Source: Actinomycetes bacterium (GTDB lineage Bacteria; Actinomycetota; Acidimicrobiia; Acidimicrobiales; Ilumatobacteraceae). From it: DNA of 64,000 nt. Below the pieces are notes generated by a model. That model did not search any database. It was given only the letters and a program-made list of their open reading frames with translations, and had not been told where the DNA came from. The stretch lies in the NCBI GenBank assembly GCA_025359865.1, contig JANYDH010000103.1, forward strand, positions 29,952 through 93,951, given 5' to 3'. Positions 39,643-47,589 of this stretch are shown piece after piece. The position numbers and the translations under genes are program-made. Position 1 is the first letter of the stretch. The number at the start of each line of letters is the position of its first letter.

Positions 39643-41625
39643 TCACAGTGGCGTGAGGCGGCGAACAAGCTGAGTTCGCGAGCGGACCCCCAACTTTCCA
39701 AAGACGTTGTGAAGGTGGAACTCGACCGTCTTTTCGCTCACATACAGACTTGCGGCCACCTCACGATTGGTCATCCCCGACACGACCGCCTCGGCCACCC
39801 GGCGCTCCGCTGGCGAGAGCAACTCCTCGATGTCGGGCTCGCCGCGTGCAGTGAGACTGTCACGAAGCGCGCAGCCCTGTGCCGACCACAATGACGCACC
39901 CAGGGAATCAAAGATTGCGATCGCCTCGGCGAGATCTGCAGACGGGTCGAGCTGGGAGCCGAGCGCCACACGGCGCTCCGAGCGGCACAGCAGCGTGCGC
40001 GCCAACTCGAACGGTGCGGCCAGCCGGTCATGATGCGCAAGCGACAGCTCGAACAACTGCTCGGCATCGTCGGCCGTCGCGGCCATGAGGGCGCGACAGC
40101 GCGTAGCCGTCGCCTTCGCCCATACCCCGCTAGACAGTGCAGCAGCGGAATCGAACCGGTCAAGCGCGCGTGCGGCCTCATGAGGCCGTCCGGACCGGAT
40201 GAGCGCCTCGACATGATCGGCCTGCCACCACACACCGCTCGGCTCGATGATCTCGCACGATGTGGCCATTGCGTCGATGTGATCGAGATGTGCTGCGGCC
40301 GCGACGGGATGGCCGAGCCCGAGCTCGAGTAGACCGAGCGCGTGGTACGCCCACATGATTGCTGTGCCGAATCCCATCGCCTCAGCTTCGATGAGTGCAG
40401 CTTGAGCGCGGGCCCTGCAATCGGCTGCGCGGCCGAAGCCGGCATCGAGATGGGCGGTGAACGCAAGCAACCACAACCTCGCACCGGTGAGCGTCACCTC
40501 GGAGACGAGATCACTCGTCGCCAACGACCAGGCCTCGTCCCAACGGCCCGACCGCCAGCACAGTTCGGCGAGCGTGGCGCTCGCCAGTGCCGCCGTTGCA
40601 GACCGGGAACGTCGTCCGGCGCGATGAGCGACCGAACTCAAGTAGACACGGCCGGTGTCCCAGTGCTCGGTGTAGACGTACACCATGCCGACGAGTTGGA
40701 GAAACAGATCGACCTCGGCGATGTCGGTGTCTTTCAACTCATCAGCGATCTTCGCCAACGGCGGAAAGAGCTCCTCGAACGCGGCGGTGTCACCATGATG
40801 AAAGCTGGCATAGGCAAACATCAGCGAGGCAGGAATGGTGCTGCTCGAGTTGCCGCGTTCAGCCAGTGCACACGCACGCCGCACCAGTGCCAACGCACCG
40901 ATGACATCGCATGACAACATCACTGTGCTTGCAGCATGGACGAGCAGCATCGCCGCGCGATCGATGTCGTATGGCTCGACCGCGTCGGCGGCGGCAACAA
41001 AGAGATCCCTGCTGTATCGGGGTCCTCGCTGATACATTACGAGCTGACCCAGTTGGAGCGCGATGTCCGCGCGACGCAGCGGTTGCGCCGATCCTTGGTA
41101 GGCAGCGTCGAACGCCGCCCGAGCGGCGGTGTACTCGCCCGCGTTCCAGTACCCGTCGCCCGCGTGGAATAGGTACAGCGCCCTATCCTCCGGGTTTGGG
41201 GAGAGGCCAGCAGCACGCATGAGGAGTTCGCCGGAGAGCGCCGTCTCGCCGCGCTCGGAAGCCTCCTCGCCGAGTTGTGCGAGCGCTGTGGCAGCCTCGA
41301 GGTCAGGACCGACCGCCGCCGCGGCCAGGTGTTCACCTCGCTGGGCGCGGTGCCGCGGCTCGGTGAGTACCCGTGCCAACGCTCGGTGGAATACGCGGCG
41401 TTCGGCCGGGGTGCAGGCGGCGCGTACTGTCGAACGCTGCGCCGAATCGACGAACTGAACGTGATCGCCGTCGAACTGAACTGCTCCGTCACGTTCGGCG
41501 TCAGCGAGCACCTCGTGAGCGACCCCGATCTCGCGAAAGACAGCGGTGATGACCCTGATCTCACCGGTGAGATCGAGCGCGATGATGCCGAGCGCGCGCC
41601 GAACGGCCTCGGCCTGCCCATCCAA
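39643..41625 (-). CDS. LuxR-family regulator lacking the N-terminal ATPase domain
   Basis: A 660-residue protein from TTG 41625. The C-terminus is a LuxR helix-turn-helix (LSPAERRVAEAVVSGMTNRE, then SEKTVEFHLHNVFGKLGVRS). The rest is an all-helical TPR-like region. The start of the protein corresponds to the winged-helix part after the ATPase in large LuxR (LAL/MalT-type) regulators, and no Walker A motif exists upstream: the frame reaches a TGA about 40 codons further back, at the tandem repeat next to the DnaK-like gene. Mycobacterial iniBAC is governed by IniR, a large regulator of this general type; the position here suggests a similar role, but with the ATP-dependent switch missing. Confidence 0.85.
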   Translation of the reverse strand: MDGQAEAVRRALGIIALDLTGEIRVITAVFREIGVAHEVLADAERDGAVQFDGDHVQFVDSAQRSTVRAACTPAERRVFHRALARVLTEPRHRAQRGEHLAAAAVGPDLEAATALAQLGEEASERGETALSGELLMRAAGLSPNPEDRALYLFHAGDGYWNAGEYTAARAAFDAAYQGSAQPLRRADIALQLGQLVMYQRGPRYSRDLFVAAADAVEPYDIDRAAMLLVHAASTVMLSCDVIGALALVRRACALAERGNSSSTIPASLMFAYASFHHGDTAAFEELFPPLAKIADELKDTDIAEVDLFLQLVGMVYVYTEHWDTGRVYLSSVAHRAGRRSRSATAALASATLAELCWRSGRWDEAWSLATSDLVSEVTLTGARLWLLAFTAHLDAGFGRAADCRARAQAALIEAEAMGFGTAIMWAYHALGLLELGLGHPVAAAAHLDHIDAMATSCEIIEPSGVWWQADHVEALIRSGRPHEAARALDRFDSAAALSSGVWAKATATRCRALMAATADDAEQLFELSLAHHDRLAAPFELARTLLCRSERRVALGSQLDPSADLAEAIAIFDSLGASLWSAQGCALRDSLTARGEPDIEELLSPAERRVAEAVVSGMTNREVAASLYVSEKTVEFHLHNVFGKLGVRSRTQLVRRLTPL

Positions 41626-41725
41626 CGGGGCCAGCTCGCCATCGGCAACCTCGGGTTCGATACGACAACCGTAGCCAGGTTGGCCTCTCGCCGTTTCCGA
41701 TTGCGCCCGTGTCAGCTCTTCCCGT

Positions 41726-41773
41726 GTCAGCCTGCTTCGCCGTCAGCTTGCTTCACCGTCAGCCTGCTTCGCC
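41726..41773. repeat. 16-bp tandem repeat at the LuxR/DnaK-like junction
   Basis: Three head-to-tail units of GTCAGCCTGCTTCGCC (two perfect, the middle one with two changes). The stop codon of the DnaK-like gene (41759-41761) lies inside the third unit. This may mark the rearrangement that removed the 5' part of the LuxR gene. Confidence 0.85.
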
Positions 41774-44134
41774 AACGGGGGCGACGCTCCACAGCACCAG
41801 CCCGTCGGAGAACACGACTGCGCCATCGGCCGCGAGTGCAAAGTTTGTCACGCTTGGAGTAGGCGACCCCGGACCACCACCGAGCACGCGTTGCGCGATC
41901 CCATCCGAGCCAAACCGCACGATGACACCCCTTGCGCTGTCGGCCACATAAATGCGCCCCTGTCGGTCGACTGCGACATCGTTGATCGCGATGAACGACA
42001 GATCGATTGCGCTCGTGTTCGCCGCCGCTCCAGCTCCAGCAAACGTGTCGAGGCCGACCGATCCTCCGCCCGCTACCGTGGTGATTGTTCCGTCGTGTGC
42101 GACTGCTCGCAGGGTGTGCAGCGTTGCGTCGGCGATCAGGAGATTGCCCGCGCGATCGACCACGAGGCTAGTAACCGTCCCGATGTCGGTCTCAACGGCA
42201 ACGGAACCGTCCACCGCTAGCGAACCCGCCACCGCTGCGGTACCAGTGCCGGCAACAAGAAGCAACTCTCCGTCGGACGCAAGCCGTAGGACGCGCGACG
42301 TGCCGTTGTCGGCGATGTACAGGTTGCCGGCAGCGTCGGAGGTGAGCGGCCCAAGGGTGCCGCTCAGCCCGGAGGCCGGCCCGTCGAGCACAAGTTCACG
42401 GACACCGCGATTGACCCGGACGATTCCGGCGGGTGTAGCGACGAACACCGCCCCGTCCAGACCCAGGGCAACACCCGCAACAGGTACGTCGGAAGCGGCG
42501 AACTCTGCGACAGCCTCGACAATGCCGCCGCTGACCTTCACGACGGAGAAATCGACGGTCGCAATGTACACGTCGCCGTTTGGTGCTACGACCAAGTCGC
42601 CAAGCGCTCCAGGAGCGCCAGCCGACGTCGCTGGCCCGGGAATCCCCGAACCCTGGTCGCTTCCATCGAACGCGAGCCGTGCGGCAGCGTCCCCTGCAGC
42701 AGGCACACTCGTGCTTTCGTTGACCGGCGTCGTAGCCGCGGTTGTGGACGGGGTCGTGGCCGGTGGCGGGTCGAGGGTGATCGACGATAGTGCTGTGACA
42801 GTCGTTGAAGCGCCCTGGGCGCCGACTGTGCCGGCCGGAATCGTGGCGGGCAACGAGGTCGCAACGGCAGATGGTTTGGCAATGGAATCATCGCTGCGAG
42901 TCAGGATGACGATGGTTGCGGCTGCGACAACGCCTGCCACTGCGGCAGCGGCAATTCCCAGGCGACGTACCGACCGTGGACGACCCGGCGGCAGCGGTCG
43001 CACTACAACCTGTGTAGGCGCTACTGCCCCAACGGTGACGGGTAGCGTCGGCGCTGCGGACAGCGCCGCCCCGATGGCAATCGCCAACTTCGGATCAGCA
43101 TCGGTGCTCACCGGCCGGCCGATCGACTCCCGGACGACTTGTGCCACGATCGGCATCCGCGACGATCCCCCGACCAACAACACTCTGCTCACGTCGTCAG
43201 CAGCGATGCCGGCGGAGGCGATAGCGCGCTGCAATGCCTTCACGGTCTCGGCAATCCGCGGCCGCACCATCTGTTCCAGCTCATCGCGGGTCAAGCGCAC
43301 GTCGGTTTGCACACCGGGGATCGACACGGCGATCGTTGCATCGGTGTCGTTCGACAAGGCCTCTTTCGCACGGCGGCATTCGTCGCGCAGGCGAGCCTGG
43401 CCAGCGAGCACCTGTGGATCTGAGCCGTCGGCAGCAGAAACCATGCCGTCGAGCACGGTATCGACATGGAAGAGCACTGCCTGATCGAAGTCGATCCCAC
43501 CGAGGCGCTCCATGCCTTCTGGCGTGCCGATCAACTCGAAACCATCGGCCGTGTCGCGAACAACCGCAGCGTCGAACGTCCCTCCCCCGAAGTCGTACAC
43601 GGCAATGATCTCACCAGGATCGATCCGTTGCTGGTGCGCGTACGCGATCGCCGCCGCTTCCGGCTCGGTGATCAGACGAACCCGATCGAGATCAAGACCA
43701 GCCAGCCGCGCCGCCTCGCGTAACAGGCCGCGCTTGTACTCGCTGTAGTTAGCGGGATGGGTGAGCACGATCGTGGTTGGCGGCTCACCCTCGCGTTGTG
43801 TCACCTGACGGACGATCGCATCGAGCATCTCGGCCATCAGCGCCTCGGCCCCGTAGGGCGTGCCGCCGACGATGATCGGGACCGGGTCGCCGAGTCGGCG
43901 TTTGAACTCGCGTGCGGTACGGGTTGGTTCACTTGCGGCGCGCCGCTCGGCTGCTTCACCGGTGAGAATCTCGGAATTCTCCCGGTGTACGACGACCGAT
44001 GGGATCTGCGCGGCAATCGTGCCCAATACACAGGGCTCGACGGTGGAGCCGCGCATGATCGCCGCTGCCGAATAGGTGGTTCCGAGGTCGATCCCCAGCA
44101 CAAAACCCTTCGAGGATCGCTGCTGCTCAGCCAC
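41759..44134 (-). CDS. Hsp70 (DnaK-like) ATPase - transmembrane - NHL beta-propeller protein
   Basis: A 791-residue protein from GTG 44134, overlapping the preceding gene by 8 bases. Residues ~12-370 are an Hsp70 ATPase: GIDLGTTYSAA (14-24), DFGGGTFDAAV (181-191) and VGGSSRMP (322-329) are all intact. A single membrane helix lies near residues 393-411 (GIAAAAVAGVVAAATIVIL), then a Thr/Pro-rich linker and a C-terminal region of NHL-type repeats (for example GDLVVAPNGDVYIATVD, LTSDAAGNLYIADNGTSRVL, LVVDRAGNLLIADA, VAVDRQGRIYVADSARG). There is no Hsp70 peptide-binding domain. The ATPase would be cytoplasmic and the propeller outside. Hsp70-family proteins occur beside iniBAC-like genes in other actinobacteria as I recall; this architecture suggests ATP-driven signalling or assembly across the membrane. 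Confidence 0.88.
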   Translation of the reverse strand: MAEQQRSSKGFVLGIDLGTTYSAAAIMRGSTVEPCVLGTIAAQIPSVVVHRENSEILTGEAAERRAASEPTRTAREFKRRLGDPVPIIVGGTPYGAEALMAEMLDAIVRQVTQREGEPPTTIVLTHPANYSEYKRGLLREAARLAGLDLDRVRLITEPEAAAIAYAHQQRIDPGEIIAVYDFGGGTFDAAVVRDTADGFELIGTPEGMERLGGIDFDQAVLFHVDTVLDGMVSAADGSDPQVLAGQARLRDECRRAKEALSNDTDATIAVSIPGVQTDVRLTRDELEQMVRPRIAETVKALQRAIASAGIAADDVSRVLLVGGSSRMPIVAQVVRESIGRPVSTDADPKLAIAIGAALSAAPTLPVTVGAVAPTQVVVRPLPPGRPRSVRRLGIAAAAVAGVVAAATIVILTRSDDSIAKPSAVATSLPATIPAGTVGAQGASTTVTALSSITLDPPPATTPSTTAATTPVNESTSVPAAGDAAARLAFDGSDQGSGIPGPATSAGAPGALGDLVVAPNGDVYIATVDFSVVKVSGGIVEAVAEFAASDVPVAGVALGLDGAVFVATPAGIVRVNRGVRELVLDGPASGLSGTLGPLTSDAAGNLYIADNGTSRVLRLASDGELLLVAGTGTAAVAGSLAVDGSVAVETDIGTVTSLVVDRAGNLLIADATLHTLRAVAHDGTITTVAGGGSVGLDTFAGAGAAANTSAIDLSFIAINDVAVDRQGRIYVADSARGVIVRFGSDGIAQRVLGGGPGSPTPSVTNFALAADGAVVFSDGLVLWSVAPVGEAG

Positions 44135-45548
44135 CGCGGGTAAAGACCATCGTGATGTCGTGTTCCACGAAGTCCGTACCGGCCGCCGTAACGATCTCGA
44201 GTCGGTCACCGGAGCACGTGTACGCGCTGCTGTCAATGAACATGGTAAGCACCGACACACCGTCGACAAGTACGAAGTCGGCTGCCCACACCTTCGTGTG
44301 CGATCCGATCTGGGTAGCGGTCACCGAGTACGTACCGTCCTCGGCGAACACAACGGTGTTGGTATCGACACCGGTCACCGCAATGAACGCGGGGCCCGCG
44401 CCTCCTGGGAGCGTGTAGGTCTGCAACCAATTGTCGTAGGTTTCGACTAGGGCACCATCGCTGCCGATGTCGAGCCGCACCGCGCCTGTCACCGATGCAA
44501 GCGCGATCTGATTGCTGCCAGCGGACTGGCCCATCGCCGCCAGGAACGCGTCGTTGTCGGCCAGCCATGAGCCGACTACGCAACCCGAGCTTGTAGTCGG
44601 AGGCATCGTTGTTGCGCTCGTCGAACTCGTCGACGCCGGCTGCTCAGTGGTCGCAACCGCTGCCGACACAAGCGTCGTTGGCGCAAGCGTCGTTGGCGCA
44701 AGCGTCGTCACGATGATGGAGGTAGCCGGAACCGTCTCGGGAATGAACACAGCGAGGGCAGTGTTTGCCGGCAATGTCATCGCGGCGTCATCGCCCGACG
44801 CAACGACAGCCACGCCCGCCGCCACGATCAACACAGCTGCCGCGCCGACAAGCACCGGGATAAGCGGAAACCGACGAACAACAACGGCCGCGACGATCGG
44901 CACACCCGCAGGACCAACCACACCACCACTCAACGGCACACCCGTAGGACCACTCAACGGCACACCCGTAGGACCAACCCCACCAGCGGTCCCGGCTGCG
45001 ACCGCCGTTGGCGGGCCCGCGAGCATCGCCGCTCCAGCACCGCCGATCGCCGCGCCCGACGCTCCGGCTGCGCCGGCGGCCAGCAGTCCTGTAGTCATCT
45101 GCTCGGCACTCGGCATGATGCCTGACAATGCCGCCCCGATCGCTGCTTGGTCGTCGACGGTGACCAAGCCGACACCACCGCTTCCGGTCTCGTTCAAGTG
45201 CGCCAACCCACGCGCCACCGCGTCGGCTTGACCGATCAACGAAACCTGATCCGCCCGAAACCCGAGCCGACGAGCAACATCACCACACAGGTCCACAGTG
45301 CCTGCAAGAAGGTCCGGTGATACACAGAGAACAACACTCGACGGTGCCCTGCCGAATCCGTGCGCCAACTCGCTGACGGCAACAACGACCCGGCCGGCCA
45401 ACCCAAGGTCATCGCCGGCTCCGGACAACGCTGACGAACGATCATCAGGCGCCGCCCACACCTCAGCAATCCCTGCGCGCGCGATTGCCACGCGCCAACG
45501 CATCTGACCGAGATCGATCCCGACCGAATACTGCGTCACTTCTGACAC
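44127..45548 (-). CDS. Membrane protein with degenerate Hsp70/actin-like start and lipocalin-like C-terminus (paralog 1)
   Basis: A 473-residue protein from GTG 45548. The first ~120 residues look like a truncated Hsp70 lobe: YSVGIDLGQMRWRVA replaces GIDLGTT, and no phosphate-2 or adenosine motifs follow, so ATP binding is doubtful. Next comes an Ala/Gly-rich stretch with pairs of GVPLSGPTG repeats, a membrane helix (LIPVLVGAAAVLIVAAGVAV), a Thr-rich linker and an exported domain starting CVVGSWLADND and ending CSGDRLEI...DITMVFTR. The closest relative is the neighbour at 45917-47308. It overlaps the DnaK-NHL gene, placing it in the same operon. Function unknown. Confidence 0.75.
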   Translation of the reverse strand: MSEVTQYSVGIDLGQMRWRVAIARAGIAEVWAAPDDRSSALSGAGDDLGLAGRVVVAVSELAHGFGRAPSSVVLCVSPDLLAGTVDLCGDVARRLGFRADQVSLIGQADAVARGLAHLNETGSGGVGLVTVDDQAAIGAALSGIMPSAEQMTTGLLAAGAAGASGAAIGGAGAAMLAGPPTAVAAGTAGGVGPTGVPLSGPTGVPLSGGVVGPAGVPIVAAVVVRRFPLIPVLVGAAAVLIVAAGVAVVASGDDAAMTLPANTALAVFIPETVPATSIIVTTLAPTTLAPTTLVSAAVATTEQPASTSSTSATTMPPTTSSGCVVGSWLADNDAFLAAMGQSAGSNQIALASVTGAVRLDIGSDGALVETYDNWLQTYTLPGGAGPAFIAVTGVDTNTVVFAEDGTYSVTATQIGSHTKVWAADFVLVDGVSVLTMFIDSSAYTCSGDRLEIVTAAGTDFVEHDITMVFTRGG

Positions 45549-45916
45549 CCAGCACCTCCCTCAACCAACGTAACCGACGCAAGCTGCCCCGTCAGCCGGC
45601 CACCGAAGAACCAATGATTCCCCTAGGAGCGTGGGTCAGTATTCGGCGGGTTGGGCTGGATCGTTCGACTGCTGTATGCGCCAGCCCAACGCCAAAGATC
45701 GGGTGGCGCGACGTGGAGTCGCGAAGTGCAGAACGAGATGGCACTTTCGCTCGTTGTGTTCGTCACTTCGCCCATGGCTGCACATCGGCACGCCAGCCCT
45801 GCGCACGCCCCACCACAGCGTGGACCTCCTCCCGGAACTCCGGCATCCGGGGGGAACTTCATGGCAACCGTGCCTGCAAAGACTTGATGGCCATTCCCCC
45901 GCCGGAACTGTGCCGC
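45549..45916. other. Intergenic region between the two membrane paralogs
   Basis: About 370 bases holding the conserved 19-bp box at 45608-45626 in front of paralog 1. The rest has open frames on both strands, but none reads like a real protein. Confidence 0.5.
45608..45626 (-). promoter_or_regulatory. 19-bp conserved box upstream of paralog 1
   Basis: GAACCAATGATTCCCCTAG, 60 bases before the GTG at 45548. Two close matches occur at 47369 and 47499. Read on the minus strand it begins CTAGGGGAAT, which resembles one half of operators bound by PimM-type LuxR regulators. Regulation by the nearby LuxR protein is an inference. Confidence 0.6.
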
Positions 45917-47308
45917 TCAGCTGGTTCGAGTGAAGACCATCGTCATCTCGAATGCAACGAAGTCGGTGGCGACATTGGTGACGATGTCAAGTCTGTCGCC
46001 GGAGCAGGTGTACGCGGCACTCCCTTGGAGCATCGTGTCCTGCGACGGTCCGTCCCGAACAACGAACCCGCCCGACGACACCAGCGTCTGCGAGCCGATC
46101 TGCGTGGCGGTCACCGAGTACGTACCGTCGTCGGCAAAAACGACGGTGTTGGTATCCACGCCGCTCACCGCGGTCAGGGCATTTCCGGCGCCACCGAGCG
46201 TGGACGTTTGCGTCCAGTTTCCATAGGTGGTGACGACGCTTCCATCGGGACTGATGTCCAACTGCGCAGTACCCGTCACGGCATCCCACCGAATAGGATT
46301 GTTGCCAGCGGCCTTGTTCTGCCAGGCCAGGATGGCGTCGTTGTCGAGCAACCACGAACCAACGGCGCATGCGGAGCTACTTGGCGATGGCACCGTTGCC
46401 GCTGTCGCTGAACTGGCCGACGCTGCAAGCTCGGTAGTCGAGACAACTGCCGTCGCGACCGTCGTCGGTGCGAGTGATGTAGGGGCGAGCGTTGCGGGGA
46501 CCAACGTCGTCACTACGACGACGGTGGTGGCCGGATCCGTCTCGGGAATGACCATGGCGAACGCAGTGGTTGTCGGCTCTGTGGTAACTGCGTCGTCGCC
46601 CGACGCAACGATGGCCACGCCAGCCCCCACGATCACCACGGCTGCAGCGCCAACGATCACCGGGATACGGGGAAACCGACGGACAAGCACCGTTGCAACG
46701 CGCGGCACACCACCCAACGACACACCACCAGGACCAACCCCACCAATCGCCTCGGCGGCGACCGCCGTGGGCGGGCCTGCGAGCATCGCAGCCCCGGCAC
46801 CGCCGATCGTTGCGCCCACTGCTCCGGCCGCTCCAGCTGCCAACATCGCAGAATTCGGTTGCTCGGCGCCCGTCGCCGTGCCCGACAATGCTGCCCCGAT
46901 CGCCACCCGGTCGCCGACCGCGCCAGAATCAGCACCCCCTCGACCCGGCTCGCTCACGTGTGCCAACCAGCGCGACACCGCCTCCGCATTGCCGATCGTC
47001 CACACGCGATCCAATTGGAGTCCTAGCCGTCGAGCAACCTCGCCGGCTAGGTCCGCGTTGCTTGCCCGTACGTCCCCAGACACGCAGAGAACAACACCCG
47101 ACGGCGTCCCCCCGAACCGCTGTGCTACCTTCCGGATGGTATCGACGACCCGGTCGCTCAAGCCAGGGTCGTCTCCTGATCCGGGCGGCGCGACCGAACG
47201 ATCATCAGCCGTCGTGGACATCTCGGCAATGCCACCCTGAGCCATCGCCACACGCCAAGGCGTCTGACCGAGATCGATCCCGACCGAGTACTCCGTCACA
47301 TCCGACAT
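45917..47308 (-). CDS. Membrane protein with degenerate Hsp70/actin-like start and lipocalin-like C-terminus (paralog 2)
   Basis: A 463-residue paralog of the protein at 44127-45548 with the same order: YSVGIDLGQTPWRVAMA at the start, an Ala/Gly-rich segment with AIGGAGAAMLAGPPTAVAA (shared almost exactly with paralog 1), a membrane helix (IPVIVGAAAVVIVGAGVAIV), a Thr/Val-rich linker and the exported CAVGSWLLDNDAI domain ending MTMVFTRTS. The start is ATG 47308, preceded by GGAGGAGGTG. It arose by tandem duplication. It is divergent from the giant repeat gene across a shared 281-base promoter region with two copies of the 19-bp box. Confidence 0.75.
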   Translation of the reverse strand: MSDVTEYSVGIDLGQTPWRVAMAQGGIAEMSTTADDRSVAPPGSGDDPGLSDRVVDTIRKVAQRFGGTPSGVVLCVSGDVRASNADLAGEVARRLGLQLDRVWTIGNAEAVSRWLAHVSEPGRGGADSGAVGDRVAIGAALSGTATGAEQPNSAMLAAGAAGAVGATIGGAGAAMLAGPPTAVAAEAIGGVGPGGVSLGGVPRVATVLVRRFPRIPVIVGAAAVVIVGAGVAIVASGDDAVTTEPTTTAFAMVIPETDPATTVVVVTTLVPATLAPTSLAPTTVATAVVSTTELAASASSATAATVPSPSSSACAVGSWLLDNDAILAWQNKAAGNNPIRWDAVTGTAQLDISPDGSVVTTYGNWTQTSTLGGAGNALTAVSGVDTNTVVFADDGTYSVTATQIGSQTLVSSGGFVVRDGPSQDTMLQGSAAYTCSGDRLDIVTNVATDFVAFEMTMVFTRTS

Positions 47309-47368
47309 CGAGCACCTCCTCCAATCCAAGGTAACCGGCCCACGCCGCCGCGTCATCCAAACACTGGA

Positions 47369-47387
47369 GAACCAGTGATTCCCCTAG
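47369..47387 (-). promoter_or_regulatory. 19-bp conserved box upstream of paralog 2
   Basis: GAACCAGTGATTCCCCTAG, differing from the 45608 copy at one base and placed 61 bases before the ATG at 47308. The matching distance to the start in both paralogs supports a promoter role. Confidence 0.6.
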
Positions 47388-47498
47388 CTCCCCGATTGAC
47401 GGCCCTGAACGTCGTGGAAGCATCAGACTTGCCCTCACGGAGACTCACAGACGTCGGTTGAGAGACTCGAGGGCTGGCCACGCGTGCGGTGAGAGCGG

Positions 47499-47517
47499 AG
47501 AACCCATGGTTCCCCTA
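47499..47517. promoter_or_regulatory. 19-bp conserved box upstream of the giant repeat gene
   Basis: GAACCCATGGTTCCCCTAG, 72 bases before the ATG at 47590. Same motif as at 45608 and 47369, but facing the opposite way relative to the gene it precedes. Confidence 0.55.
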
Positions 47518-47589
47518 GGTGACAAACCGATGTGGCCGATCTACCGTCATTGGGGTTCGCCCGAATGGGCCTGACGATTGGGGTGTCGA

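Noticed and set aside
38118..39656. A 512-codon open frame on the plus strand
   Set aside because: It is antisense to the ABC-F gene, whose Walker and signature motifs are unmistakable; in high-GC DNA long antisense frames are expected, and this one matches no family.
41952..43484. A 510-codon open frame on the plus strand
   Set aside because: Antisense to the DnaK-NHL gene; low-complexity Ser/Thr/Ala translation caused by the GC bias.
45651..45887. A small plus-strand frame in the intergenic region between the membrane paralogs
   Set aside because: No clear ribosome binding site or recognisable sequence, and the opposite strand is equally open.
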